From Vibrio hepatarius (GTDB lineage Bacteria; Pseudomonadota; Gammaproteobacteria; Enterobacterales; Vibrionaceae), in assembly GCF_018860525.1 (NCBI RefSeq), contig NZ_JAHKPM010000004.1, forward strand, positions 59,972 through 123,971: 64,000 bases of DNA. The letters are read 5' to 3'. The notes beneath the pieces are model-generated. The model was not told where the DNA came from. It was given only the letters and a program-made list of their open reading frames with translations, and did not search any database. This document shows, one piece after another, positions 18,331 through 27,912 of this stretch. The stretch's first letter is position 1. Each line of letters opens with the position of its first letter. The position numbers and the translations under genes were made by a program.

Positions 18331-19986
18331 ATGGAACAGTTAACCGCGACACTAAAAAAAATTGAAAAACAAAACTACCGTGCTTACCAAAAACTAAAAG
18401 GTGAGTATGATTTCGGCGATTATATGTTCCTAGTTGATCAAGTTCAGGCCGACCCTTATGCCTCAGCTTCTAGAGTTAGAGCTATAAGACCTTGGTCAGT
18501 AACTGGGCTGCAGTGGCTCCAGAATAAATCTCAGGCTTATCAGATAGCTGCTCGCGATTTCATCGCTCGCGAATTTGCACACCTATCAAAGCAAGAAAAT
18601 AGCCTTGATATCTCTTTAACAGGCCAGACGGTTCTTGACTCTACAGCCGTATTATTTACCGATATAGGTATTGAACTCAGATTTCGTGTTAACCTACCAG
18701 CTGAAGGGCGTTCTATTCTTGGAAAGAAGGCCAATAATTTACTCACTTTTCACCTCCCGAAATATATCAGACGTGCCACACTAGAACGTGAACTAGATAT
18801 AAAAGCATTAATACACCATTGTGAAGTAATAGAAGATCAGGAATTTATACGAAATAAACTCGATGAGTTAGGCTTAATAGCTTTCATAGGAAACGGCTCA
18901 ATACTTCCAAGAATAGCAGGCAATTGTGACTTGCCAATGGAAAACGCGATACCCTTCATGGCTCCCAAGTCAATGTCTGTAAGCATCATAACTCCCAACC
19001 AAGGCGAAATTGGCGGACTAGGAATCAAAAAAGGCGTTACTTTGATAATTGGCGGCGGGTTTCACGGTAAATCAACATTATTAAGTGCTATTGAGCGCTC
19101 TATTTATAACCATATCCCAGGAGATGGACGCGAGTACATTGTCACTAATGTAAATGCAGGAAAAATACGCGCAGAAGATGGAAGGTGTGTTCATAATCTA
19201 AATTTATCTAATTATATTAATAATTTACCAATGGGGAGAGACACTACCAATTTCTCTACTCAGGATGCCTCTGGATCCACTTCTCAAGCCGCGTGGTTAC
19301 AAGAATCTATAGAGGCTGGTGCCCTAGGAATATTAATTGATGAAGATACATCCGCTACCAACTTCATGATTCGAGACGAAAGGATGCAAGCTCTTGTGAA
19401 CAAAGGTGCTGAACCGATAACACCATTAGTTGACCGTATAGGGCAACTAAGAGATGACCTCGATATATCATCAATTGTCGTTATGGGAGGATCAGGTGAC
19501 TATTTTGATATTGCTGATTGCGTGATTCAAATGCATGACTATTTGCCTATAAATGTTACCGATAAGGCTAAAGACGTTATAAAACAGCACCCAACTCAAC
19601 GCCATAATGAATCAGAAGGCGCTCTCTCAACCTTTCGGCCACGAACTCTAAACCGCACCATACTGCAAAAGGTACTATCGGATGGTAAGTTCAGAATCGC
19701 AGCGAAAGGCACAAATTCTCTTCGCTTTGGAAAAGAGTTCACCGACTTAACAGCCTTAGAGCAACTTGAATCAAGTTCTGAAATTAATGCCATAGGATGG
19801 GTATGGTTTCAATTGGCGCAGGGCTCTGGGTATTCTCACAACCCAGCTCAAGAAATACAGAAGATACTTGATGAGGATTGGGCACGAAACATGCCCTTGC
19901 AAGGTGACCTTGCTAAACCTAGAGCTCTTGACGTTGTGGCCGCTTTAAATCGTATGAGAAAAGCAAAATTCCAACCAGCAGAATAA
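18331..19986 (+). CDS. predicted ATPase of the ABC class
   Basis: This 551-aa protein matches the stand-alone ABC-class ATPase family (COG3044-like). A P-loop GGGFHGKSTLL lies in the middle (about residues 242-252), followed by FSTQDASGSTSQAAW and a Walker B-like LLIDEDTSATNFM; VVMGGSGDYFDIAD follows, and the family-typical RTLNR region comes near the C-terminus. No membrane segments. The biological function of the family is not established. It lies alone between an EAL protein and a DNAJ-related gene. Confidence 0.85.
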   Translation: MEQLTATLKKIEKQNYRAYQKLKGEYDFGDYMFLVDQVQADPYASASRVRAIRPWSVTGLQWLQNKSQAYQIAARDFIAREFAHLSKQENSLDISLTGQTVLDSTAVLFTDIGIELRFRVNLPAEGRSILGKKANNLLTFHLPKYIRRATLERELDIKALIHHCEVIEDQEFIRNKLDELGLIAFIGNGSILPRIAGNCDLPMENAIPFMAPKSMSVSIITPNQGEIGGLGIKKGVTLIIGGGFHGKSTLLSAIERSIYNHIPGDGREYIVTNVNAGKIRAEDGRCVHNLNLSNYINNLPMGRDTTNFSTQDASGSTSQAAWLQESIEAGALGILIDEDTSATNFMIRDERMQALVNKGAEPITPLVDRIGQLRDDLDISSIVVMGGSGDYFDIADCVIQMHDYLPINVTDKAKDVIKQHPTQRHNESEGALSTFRPRTLNRTILQKVLSDGKFRIAAKGTNSLRFGKEFTDLTALEQLESSSEINAIGWVWFQLAQGSGYSHNPAQEIQKILDEDWARNMPLQGDLAKPRALDVVAALNRMRKAKFQPAE

Positions 19987-20041
19987 ATCTCGCATGGATT
20001 GACCTAAAAGATGTGGTATACAAGTGCGCATTGTGCACTTG

Positions 20042-20659
20042 TTAATGCCTCAATACATGCCACGCTTCACATAACACTCGAAAGCGCTCGCTATTACCAT
20101 TTTCTCTATCTGGGTGCCACTTAAGTGCCAATTTACGCCAGGTTTTGCGAATTTCAGCCGGGCTAGCGTCTAAAGGTAACTCGAAAAGAGATAACGCTTT
20201 ACTTCTGTCCATATCACCGACATCTGTGCTACCAACAAACTCTCGATATCGAGTCCAAAATTCGTTAAGCAAACGTTTCACCTCACCTTCTTCTGCCTCG
20301 TAATTATGCCAATCTAGATAATAATCCCTAAGAGGGTCTTCATGGTCCACTTCATGACCGAAGACTTGAGGCTGAGGCATCAAAACGATATCCATTGCTT
20401 GCACTTGTAGCCAATTCTCTGGGTAAAGTGTTTCTTGCAGCTGGTATAAAGCATTCATGATAAGAAAGTTACGTTTAAACAGATCCTTATCTGGAGAAGC
20501 ATCGAGTACAGGTAAAAGTTCGAGATCACAAAGGTGAGAGGAAAGAGTGTGGACTTTCCAACCTGAAGGTTGTTGTTTTAAAATTTCCATAATTGGCCAC
20601 AGTAGAGGGTTTTCCATATACTGTTGGAATTGTGCGGCAACTTCCTGATGTTCGTTCAT
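20042..20659 (-). CDS. DNAJ-related protein with C-terminal J domain
   Basis: The N-terminal 140 residues match the DNAJ-related domain found in Vibrio and relatives (NPLLWPIMEILKQQPSGWKV). The C-terminal J domain has ALSLFELPLDASPAEIRKTW and the invariant HPD in KWHPDREN, needed to stimulate a DnaK-type chaperone. There is no Gly/Phe or zinc-finger region, so it is a J-domain co-chaperone with an unknown client. It is a single gene. Confidence 0.88.
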   Translation of the reverse strand: MNEHQEVAAQFQQYMENPLLWPIMEILKQQPSGWKVHTLSSHLCDLELLPVLDASPDKDLFKRNFLIMNALYQLQETLYPENWLQVQAMDIVLMPQPQVFGHEVDHEDPLRDYYLDWHNYEAEEGEVKRLLNEFWTRYREFVGSTDVGDMDRSKALSLFELPLDASPAEIRKTWRKLALKWHPDRENGNSERFRVLCEAWHVLRH

Positions 20660-20748
20660 ATCCGATTTATTTTGGTTTTATTTTTAATACAAAGACAAAA
20701 TTACCGATTTGTCGAGTTTATACCGAAGAATTAACGATCATCACCCAA

Positions 20749-20775
20749 AAAAAGCCAGCGATGACTGGCTCTTTA
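20749..20775 (-). terminator. terminator of the 2OG-Fe(II) oxygenase gene
   Basis: Read on the minus strand, AGCCAG pairs with CTGGCT around a 6-base loop and is followed by seven T residues, a classic intrinsic terminator 14 bases past the stop. Confidence 0.85.
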
Positions 20776-20788
20776 ACAGAGACTTTAA

Positions 20789-21628
20789 TTACAAAACTCC
20801 TAGCTCCTTTAGCCTTTCTGTTAAATACGTATCTGCTGTATGACGCTCAGATAACACCACCTCAGGCTTTGGATGAAGAAATAAGGGTAATGAGATCCGT
20901 GATGTTTCTTGACGCTCACCTGTTGGGTTGATAACGCGATGAGTAGTCGATGGGAAATAGCTACCTGACGCTTCCTGAAGCATATCGCCAATATTAATAA
21001 TCAAGCTACCAAAGTCGCATGGAACATCAATCCATTGACCATTTTTAGCTAATACTTGCAATCCAGGTTCATTTGCGGCGGGAAGAATCGTTAAAAGATT
21101 AATATCTTCATGAGCAGCAGCCCGAATAGCACCAGGCTCTTCGTTACCAGTCATTGGAGGGTAATGGAGAACCCTTAAAAGTGTTTTTTCGCTATTAGTA
21201 ATCATCTCAGAAAGTGCCATGGAAAACTTGTCCTGAATTTCGACTGGAGCGTATTCCTCAACCCAACCTAATAATTCCTCGGCAAAGTCGTTCGCTCGCT
21301 GATAGTAGTCCAAAATTTGCTCTTTCAATTCTTGTGGGATTTGTCCCCAAGGATAAACATGAAAATACTCTTTAATATCTTTGACAGTATGCCCCTTAGC
21401 AACTTCAGATATAGAAGGTGGAAAGTATCCATCTTGAGTCTCGATATTGTATGTAAATTCATTTTTGCGCCCAGTCATAAAAAACTGATACCAGTTCTCA
21501 TAAATTGACTCCACAAGCTCTTTAGGTATTGGGTGGTTTTTAAGCACTCCAAATCCTGTCTCATGCAGTGAGGTTACAAATTGTTGAGCCGCATCTTTGG
21601 CTTGATAATCGACAGTTTCGAGTTTCAT
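20789..21628 (-). CDS. 2-oxoglutarate/Fe(II)-dependent oxygenase, isopenicillin-N-synthase-like
   Basis: The 279-aa protein has the two conserved parts of this family: an N-terminal segment ending GFGVLKNHPIP, and the catalytic double-stranded beta-helix. Iron ligands are visible as HEDIN (HxD) and TTHRV (distal His); the 2OG-binding Arg is in SRISLPLFL. No biosynthetic cluster adjoins, so the substrate cannot be inferred; such proteins occur as single genes in many gammaproteobacteria. Confidence 0.87.
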   Translation of the reverse strand: MKLETVDYQAKDAAQQFVTSLHETGFGVLKNHPIPKELVESIYENWYQFFMTGRKNEFTYNIETQDGYFPPSISEVAKGHTVKDIKEYFHVYPWGQIPQELKEQILDYYQRANDFAEELLGWVEEYAPVEIQDKFSMALSEMITNSEKTLLRVLHYPPMTGNEEPGAIRAAAHEDINLLTILPAANEPGLQVLAKNGQWIDVPCDFGSLIINIGDMLQEASGSYFPSTTHRVINPTGERQETSRISLPLFLHPKPEVVLSERHTADTYLTERLKELGVL

Positions 21629-21861
21629 GACTTCACTTTATTTCGTTATGCTATGGTTGAAGCAAGATTCTAAATCTCACCCGAGGCTAAATCAAACTTT
21701 GGTGAGCTAGAAGAGGTCAGTTTTTGCTTTTACTGCGCTATATTTATATTTTTCAACATAAATGGTGGTTTAAATGTGACCAAAACATCACCAAACGACA
21801 ATTGTACAATGTTTTATTTAATATCATTATTATATTATGAAAGATTTAAGGAGACCTTTTA

Positions 21862-22497
21862 ATGGATACAAACAGAACCACACTATCACTTTTATTTTGG
21901 TTAACTTTAGGTTACGCAACCGTGTTTGTATTCTCTGCTTTTGCTCCTTCCTCTCGGGCTGTATGGATTGCTGAAATCATTCCAGCTTTGATTATATTGT
22001 CATTAATCTGGCTAATCTCGAGACGATTTCGATTTTCTAATACCGCTTATTTTCTTATGTTCATATGGCTAACACTTCATACCATAGGCGCAAAATATAC
22101 CTTTTCAGAGGTACCATTCGATTGGTTTAATCAAGCTATAGACTCTGAGAGAAATAATTTTGACCGTGTCGCCCATTTTTCTATTGGTTTATATGCCTAC
22201 CCCATTGCCGAATATATGATCAAAAAACAGTGGATGACCGCAAAACTAGCAATGTGCTTTGCCCTATTTTCAATCATGTCACTGGCGGCTGGATATGAAA
22301 TGGTTGAATGGTGGTATGCTGCACTTGCTGGCGGTGACGAAGGCATTGCTTTTTTGGGCTCTCAAGGAGATATCTGGGATGCACAAAAAGATATGTTAAT
22401 GGACACATTGGGAGCGATAACATCATTAATACTGTTAATATTTCAGCTTGGGGTTCTTTCATCAGCCCATGCTAAAAAAGATCAAAGCCTTTTGTAA
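21862..22497 (+). CDS. DUF2238/YjdF-like inner-membrane protein
   Basis: A 211-aa protein with six or so predicted transmembrane helices. The conserved YjdF/DUF2238 features are HTIGAKYTFSEVPFDWF, the loop FDRVAHFSIGLYAYP, and EWWYAALAGGDEGIAFLGSQGDIWDAQKDM. The second loop is rich in conserved acidic residues. Function of the family is unknown. AAGGAGACC precedes the ATG. It is a single gene. Confidence 0.87.
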   Translation: MDTNRTTLSLLFWLTLGYATVFVFSAFAPSSRAVWIAEIIPALIILSLIWLISRRFRFSNTAYFLMFIWLTLHTIGAKYTFSEVPFDWFNQAIDSERNNFDRVAHFSIGLYAYPIAEYMIKKQWMTAKLAMCFALFSIMSLAAGYEMVEWWYAALAGGDEGIAFLGSQGDIWDAQKDMLMDTLGAITSLILLIFQLGVLSSAHAKKDQSLL

Positions 22498-22688
22498 TAG
22501 GAATGTGAACTACCTCAGGCTGTTCATTGTCGATACTCACACTTGGCCATTCTACCAATAATTGATGCACATTGGAGTCGCTTAGATACTTGTCACTACC
22601 TCTGCTCTAATACTGTAGTTATTGTTTTTTGTAAAAACTCCTAACTATTTGTGGGCGTATCGACCATAAAAATTGCCCTTTCATTATT

Positions 22689-24764
22689 TTAAATACCCTT
22701 TTTTTTGATAATAATTGGGTAATTTTGATCTTTAAGTTCATGGATAAAGCTAGAACCCGCACCTGAATACGTCACCCATACATGATTTCTCGCTCTCGTC
22801 AAAGCCACATAAAATAAACGACGCTCTTCAGCATAAGGAAAACTATCATCAGATTGAGACAAAGCACCATCAATATGCAATGTCTTTACCCTTGGAGGAA
22901 ATTGGCCTTCATCTACGCACAGTATGATGACGTAGTCCGCTTCACGACCTTTACTAGCATGACAAGTCATAAATTCAATTGATAGTAGCGCAAATTGCTT
23001 TTGCCATTGAGTAAGAAGCTCTGGTTTGTGGTAATGATTTCGAGCGAGCAAAAGCACAGTTTGAGTATTTTTTGCCCTGCGATTTAATTCATCAAGTATT
23101 TTTTCAATCGAGCCACTTGCAGATAAGGTAACGGATTTTGATTTCTTCTGCTTAAAACTATGTAAACGTTTCTCTATTTGAGCTGGGTTGCGCTGAACAA
23201 ACTGATTAGCCACATCACCAAGTTGATTACTAAAACGATACGTGGTGTCTAACTTATGAACTGTTGAATGACGAAAACGCATTGTAAAACCCGTTGTCAA
23301 ATCAACATCAGCACCTGCAAATTCATAAATAGATTGCCAATCATCACCAACAGCAAACAAAACACAGTTATGGCCATTATTTGGTTTACACAAAGCCTCT
23401 ACTAACTGCAAACGCTGAGGTGATATATCTTGATATTCGTCAATCATGATATATTTCCAGTGCGATTTATATCTTCCTTTAACCACATGTTCCGTCGCTT
23501 TATTAATCATCATATTAAAGTCAATGTGACCCTGCTCATTGAGCATAGCGATCCACGCTTGGTAGCAAGGCCAAACTAAGGAAAGCTCACTATTTAGACG
23601 AGTATAATCCGCATGGGAAACCAAACTTTCTTGAATATCTTTCTTCGTCCCGCCGACTGCCGATAGTTGGTTAAGCTGTTTGTTTAACCAAGCGATCAAT
23701 TTAGGGTTTTCAACATGGCAACCAAGTTCATCATCGCCTGTAATATAGGCTATTGGCCATTTATTGAGATGCTTTTGCCAACGCTTAAATGCTGTCGGAG
23801 TAACCCAGTGATTTTTTAGCCATTCCATACACCAAGCTGTCTTTAAACTATCATCTGTAGCAATAGGTGAAATAGTGACTGGCTCCTGCTCAACCTGGTT
23901 CAAAATATAGAGCCCAAGTTGATGGAACGTATTAACCGTAATTTGATCTGCACTCAAACCAATTTTGTTTTCTAAACGTTGACGCATCTCGCTAGCTGCA
24001 TCGCGCCCAAACGATAACATTAGAATCTCTTCAGACTGAGCTAAGTGGCCTTGAAGAAGATACGCTACTCGCGCAGTTAAGACGCTGGTTTTCCCAGATC
24101 CTGCTCCAGCGAGAACCAAGTTATTGTCGTCATTAAGTAATACAGCTTGTTGCTGAGACATATTTAAAGGAGAAGATTCAATTTGTGAAAAAAGTACCTT
24201 CCAGTTTTCTAATTCAATCTTCATCCACCGATGATTACGCTCAGCAAGATTTCGTTCAGTATCTAAAACCCATGGTACAATATTTGCCATTCGATCTGGC
24301 ACCATCAATACGGCATCATCCAAAGTCATTTCCATGGTACTTAAGTCTGTTAATATCTGATTTAGCAGAATATCAACAGTGGAATGTGTGAGGTAAGCAG
24401 GTTGACGTTCCAGCCCTAGCAGAGCAGCTTCCCATTGGGGAATAAATGCGAACAGTTGTTGGCATTGATGACGATGCCACTTTTGATATAATGAAACCGC
24501 TAAGCGAGCAAACTGACGGCAACTTTGCCAAGAAAGCCCTTCAATAAGCCAGGATTGTCTTCGTCCATTTTTAGGGTGTGCAAAAAACTGCAGCCCCCCC
24601 CATATCAATCCTCGCTTTAAGTTAACTTTACCGCTCCAAACACTAAAGGGAATTCGCTCTTCACACCGCTTAGAACTCAATATGATAAAGTCAGAATCCA
24701 AAGACACGCGATTATACTCATCTTGAATAAGGTATTGTGCAGTCTTGGTCACTCTCAGCTGCAT
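22689..24764 (-). CDS. helD: DNA helicase IV
   Basis: A superfamily 1 UvrD-like helicase of 691 aa. After about 200 residues of N-terminal HelD-specific region come Q motif MSQQQAV, Walker A GAGSGKTS (about 219-226), motif II MIDEYQDIS, motif III GDDWQSIYEFAG, motif IV region TTYRFSN, motif V TCHASKGREADYVI and motif VI RRLFYVALTRAR. The length is normal for HelD (684 in E. coli). It unwinds DNA 3' to 5' and acts in recombination and repair. AGGAAG lies 7 bases before the ATG. Confidence 0.94.
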   Translation of the reverse strand: MQLRVTKTAQYLIQDEYNRVSLDSDFIILSSKRCEERIPFSVWSGKVNLKRGLIWGGLQFFAHPKNGRRQSWLIEGLSWQSCRQFARLAVSLYQKWHRHQCQQLFAFIPQWEAALLGLERQPAYLTHSTVDILLNQILTDLSTMEMTLDDAVLMVPDRMANIVPWVLDTERNLAERNHRWMKIELENWKVLFSQIESSPLNMSQQQAVLLNDDNNLVLAGAGSGKTSVLTARVAYLLQGHLAQSEEILMLSFGRDAASEMRQRLENKIGLSADQITVNTFHQLGLYILNQVEQEPVTISPIATDDSLKTAWCMEWLKNHWVTPTAFKRWQKHLNKWPIAYITGDDELGCHVENPKLIAWLNKQLNQLSAVGGTKKDIQESLVSHADYTRLNSELSLVWPCYQAWIAMLNEQGHIDFNMMINKATEHVVKGRYKSHWKYIMIDEYQDISPQRLQLVEALCKPNNGHNCVLFAVGDDWQSIYEFAGADVDLTTGFTMRFRHSTVHKLDTTYRFSNQLGDVANQFVQRNPAQIEKRLHSFKQKKSKSVTLSASGSIEKILDELNRRAKNTQTVLLLARNHYHKPELLTQWQKQFALLSIEFMTCHASKGREADYVIILCVDEGQFPPRVKTLHIDGALSQSDDSFPYAEERRLFYVALTRARNHVWVTYSGAGSSFIHELKDQNYPIIIKKKGI

Positions 24765-24960
24765 ATTTATTCTTCCTAAAGCTTAATTACATACATGATA
24801 ACTTACCCAAACCCAACAATGAAAAGATCCTGTCAATAGTTGAATGAGAACACTTCACGTTAAAATCTCGTCAATAGACACGTTTCTTTATCTACATCAT
24901 AAATTTAACATGTATTATTAGATACTATAATTATTAAAAAAGGCAATCAAAACAAATACC

Positions 24961-27117
24961 GTGCAACCTTTGAGACGACTTCGCCTATATTGGGCTAACA
25001 AAACCATTAATTACGGCTTACTAATTCTAATCGCATTATTAGGAATCGTAGGCCTCAGTTGGTTTGGTGCTACAAAGTCACTTGTCATCCCACTTATATT
25101 AGGGGTTATCGCAGCAGCCTTAGCAGAAACAGATGACACAGCAATAGGCCGAATTAAGGCGACTTGTTTAACTCTATTTTGCTTTGCTGTTGCGTCCTTC
25201 TCGATAGAATTACTTTTCCCTACTCCTTTTTTATTTGCCATTGGACTGTGTGTATCCACTTTTGGGTTCATTATGCTTGGAGCGATTGGGACCAGATATG
25301 CCAGCATCGCATTCGGTTCATTACTGATTGCCATTTACACCATGTTAGGTGCCGAACAAAGTGTCAATGTCTGGCTACAGCCCCTTTTGCTTTTATCCGG
25401 TGCAAGCTGGTATTTTTTACTCTCGATTTTGTGGTCTGCGCTGTGGCCTTTGCAACCTGTTCAACAAAGCTTAGCCGCCGTTTTTATTAATCTCGGAAAT
25501 TATCTAGATTCAAGAAGTCAGCTCTTCCACCCAGTAACAGACCTTGACCCTCAACCTTTAAGAATTAAGCAGGCACAACTTAATGCAGCGACGGTTACAG
25601 CATTGAACCACTGCAAAGCAACATTATTGAGCCGTTCTAAACGAGGCTATGTTCACGCTACTAGCGATCAATTTCTTAATATTTATTTTCTCGCTCAAGA
25701 TATACATGAACGTGTTAGCTCTAGTCATTACCGCTACCAAGAGCTTTGTAAGAACTTTGAACGCTCAGACATTTTGTTTAGGTTTAAATATCTACTGGAA
25801 ACACAGGCACAAGCCTGCCGGTCGGTGGCGCGGTCGATTCAATTGGGCTCGGACTACCAACATACTGGCAACTCTCTGATTGCGCTTGATGAATTAGTAA
25901 GATCATTAGAAGATCTACATGAAGAAACAGCGCCAGTAAAAAAGTCTCTACTCAACCAACTCCATTACCTGTTCAATAACCTGGCTACCGTCGAAAAACA
26001 GCTAACAAGTATTAGCCAACCTCATTCAAACGAATTTGGTGCAGATGTACTTGATGACACTGAGGTTTATACCTTCAAGGAGAAATTGCAAAGAATCACA
26101 TCACATTTTACCATAGATTCGATGCTGTTTCGCCACGCGATTCGATTGTCCACTGCCCTAACTTTAGGGTATGGCCTGATAAAGATATTTGATATAAATC
26201 AAGGCTTTTGGATTTTAATGACCACACTATTTGTCTGCCAACCCAACTACAGTGCTACTCGAAGCAAACTTGTCGCTAGAGTAGTAGGAACAATCATCGG
26301 CATATTAGTCGGTGTTCCACTTCTTATGGTGTTCCCTTCTCAGGAAAGCCAATTACTATTTATTGTCATCTCAGGGGTCGCATTCTTTACCCTTCGACTC
26401 GCTAATTATGGTTACGCGACAGGATTTATCACTATTTTAGTGTTGTTTTGTTTCCACCAGATTGGTGATGGTTATTCCATCGTGCTTCCAAGATTGACCG
26501 ATACACTCATTGGATGTGGATTGGCAGCTTTATCTGTCACATTTATTTTACCAGACTGGCAATCAAAGCGTCTTCATAAAGTAATGGCAGAAACCATTCA
26601 AGCACACCGTGAGTATCTCGCACAAATCATTGGCCAATACAGGATTGGCAAGAAAGACAACTTGACGTATAGAATAGCAAGACGAAACGCTCATAATCAT
26701 GATGCGAATCTAAATAATGCGATCAGTGCCATGCTAGTGGAACCTGGGCGATATCGATCTGCTGTTGATGAAAGTTTTCGCTTCTTAACATTAACTCACG
26801 CTTTGTTAGGCTATGTATCAGCGCTCGGTGCACATAGAACTCGAATCAACGAAGCGAATACCCATCAACTTATTCTAGAAACCCACAGAGTTATTCATCA
26901 CCATCTTGAAACATTGTGCTCTCAGCTTAATGAACCAGAAAGGTGGAGTACAACCAACCATAATATTGACCTTGCTCTCAAAGCTAGGCTTGAAGAATGG
27001 CGGGATCAAGACGATAATTCCACCAAAATGATCTTACAACAGCTCTACCTCATTTATAGAATGCTGCCAGAACTCCATTCTCTAGCAGGTAAGTTCACTA
27101 TTCGTGCAAAAAACTGA
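24961..27117 (+). CDS. yccS: YccS/YhfK-family inner-membrane protein (FUSC)
   Basis: A 718-aa protein with two blocks of transmembrane helices: about residues 15-165 and 395-520. Each is followed by a cytoplasmic domain, the FUSC/aromatic-acid exporter architecture. WGATKSLVIPLILGVIAAALAETDD (first 20 residues of this run are typical) and FWILMTTLFVCQPNYSATRSK are family signatures. I recognise YccS; its transported substrate is unknown. The start is GTG, and only a weak AAAGG upstream supports it. Confidence 0.88.
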   Translation: MQPLRRLRLYWANKTINYGLLILIALLGIVGLSWFGATKSLVIPLILGVIAAALAETDDTAIGRIKATCLTLFCFAVASFSIELLFPTPFLFAIGLCVSTFGFIMLGAIGTRYASIAFGSLLIAIYTMLGAEQSVNVWLQPLLLLSGASWYFLLSILWSALWPLQPVQQSLAAVFINLGNYLDSRSQLFHPVTDLDPQPLRIKQAQLNAATVTALNHCKATLLSRSKRGYVHATSDQFLNIYFLAQDIHERVSSSHYRYQELCKNFERSDILFRFKYLLETQAQACRSVARSIQLGSDYQHTGNSLIALDELVRSLEDLHEETAPVKKSLLNQLHYLFNNLATVEKQLTSISQPHSNEFGADVLDDTEVYTFKEKLQRITSHFTIDSMLFRHAIRLSTALTLGYGLIKIFDINQGFWILMTTLFVCQPNYSATRSKLVARVVGTIIGILVGVPLLMVFPSQESQLLFIVISGVAFFTLRLANYGYATGFITILVLFCFHQIGDGYSIVLPRLTDTLIGCGLAALSVTFILPDWQSKRLHKVMAETIQAHREYLAQIIGQYRIGKKDNLTYRIARRNAHNHDANLNNAISAMLVEPGRYRSAVDESFRFLTLTHALLGYVSALGAHRTRINEANTHQLILETHRVIHHHLETLCSQLNEPERWSTTNHNIDLALKARLEEWRDQDDNSTKMILQQLYLIYRMLPELHSLAGKFTIRAKN

Positions 27118-27325
27118 CCATCTTTAATGACAATAAAAACAACAAATTTGATAGATACTATGGCATACTTCACTTTTATTTAAACTCCACCTGACATTGT
27201 TCGGACATTTTTTAAACAAAATTACATAAAATGGTGGTTGAAGTTTCTTAGTGGGTAAGGCGATGAAAGGAGACATGTCTTGCTATTCGAACCAGAGAAA
27301 TGAATTGATTCGGAGGCAACGTAGT

Positions 27326-27487
27326 ATGAATTCAAAACAGTTTGAAGTATTTAAAAAACAACTAAAAAGTCTGACACCCAGTCAGCTACGTACATTGAAA
27401 ACTGAAATATCCCAAACTTTATCTGAGCCTAATCGCGCGTTATTAACTGACGAAGAACAGCAGCTTATTGCAAGCTTGTTCAAATAG
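27326..27487 (+). CDS. small hypothetical protein, 53 aa
   Basis: I chose MNSKQFEVFKKQ because CGGAGG lies 9-10 bases upstream. Longer readings from 27251, 27263 or 27275 would add up to 25 residues (including MSCYSNQRNELIRRQR) and cannot be ruled out. The product is helical and charged: KQLKSLTPSQLRTLKTEI then DEEQQLIASLF. The pattern resembles the N-terminal zinc-less part of some transposase-associated or regulatory proteins, but I do not recognise it. It sits before another small gene on the same strand with a 58-bp gap. Confidence 0.55.
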   Translation: MNSKQFEVFKKQLKSLTPSQLRTLKTEISQTLSEPNRALLTDEEQQLIASLFK

Positions 27488-27545
27488 CATAACTTGCAAA
27501 AAAAGCAAACTCGAATTAAGATTTAATAATAAAGGGGGGTGATAT

Positions 27546-27824
27546 ATGACAGTGTCTGCAATCCAGCCCGGCTATCAAATTATCGAGCAGTCATCTCAGA
27601 TGGCTGAAGAAGCAGCGCACGAAATTCATCAAGCTCAAGTCACAAACCCGATTGAGAAAGACGATTCTTATCAGTTCAACAAAGTTGAATTCAAGCTACC
27701 AGATAGTTCCCATATAGAACCTATTGTTAAACTGACTCAAGCAGAAAAGTACAGTAAAGTTGGTACTAATGTTTTGCAAAGAGACCAAGAAATGATCGGT
27801 ACCTTGCTTGATGTACATGTGTAG
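27546..27824 (+). CDS. small hypothetical protein, 92 aa
   Basis: AAAGGGGGGTG lies just before the ATG. The protein is soluble and acidic; the C-terminus VLQRDQEMIGTLLDVHV resembles the closing helix of flagellar rod/hook proteins, and the N-terminal SAIQPGYQIIEQSSQMAEEAAHE looks like an axial-protein helix. A flagellar-like or axial-protein-like role is only a suggestion. No flagellar genes are nearby. Confidence 0.7.
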   Translation: MTVSAIQPGYQIIEQSSQMAEEAAHEIHQAQVTNPIEKDDSYQFNKVEFKLPDSSHIEPIVKLTQAEKYSKVGTNVLQRDQEMIGTLLDVHV

Positions 27825-27912
27825 GTTAAATTTCATACCAACACAACAACAAGTGTTGCCTTCCGCTCAATAGTCGCTAGAATCTCCCGACAACATCATT
27901 TTTTTCATCACC

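Noticed and set aside
25164..25490. Overlapping 108-aa frame inside the yccS gene
   Set aside because: It is in another frame of a clear membrane-protein gene, rich in Cys and without a ribosome site.
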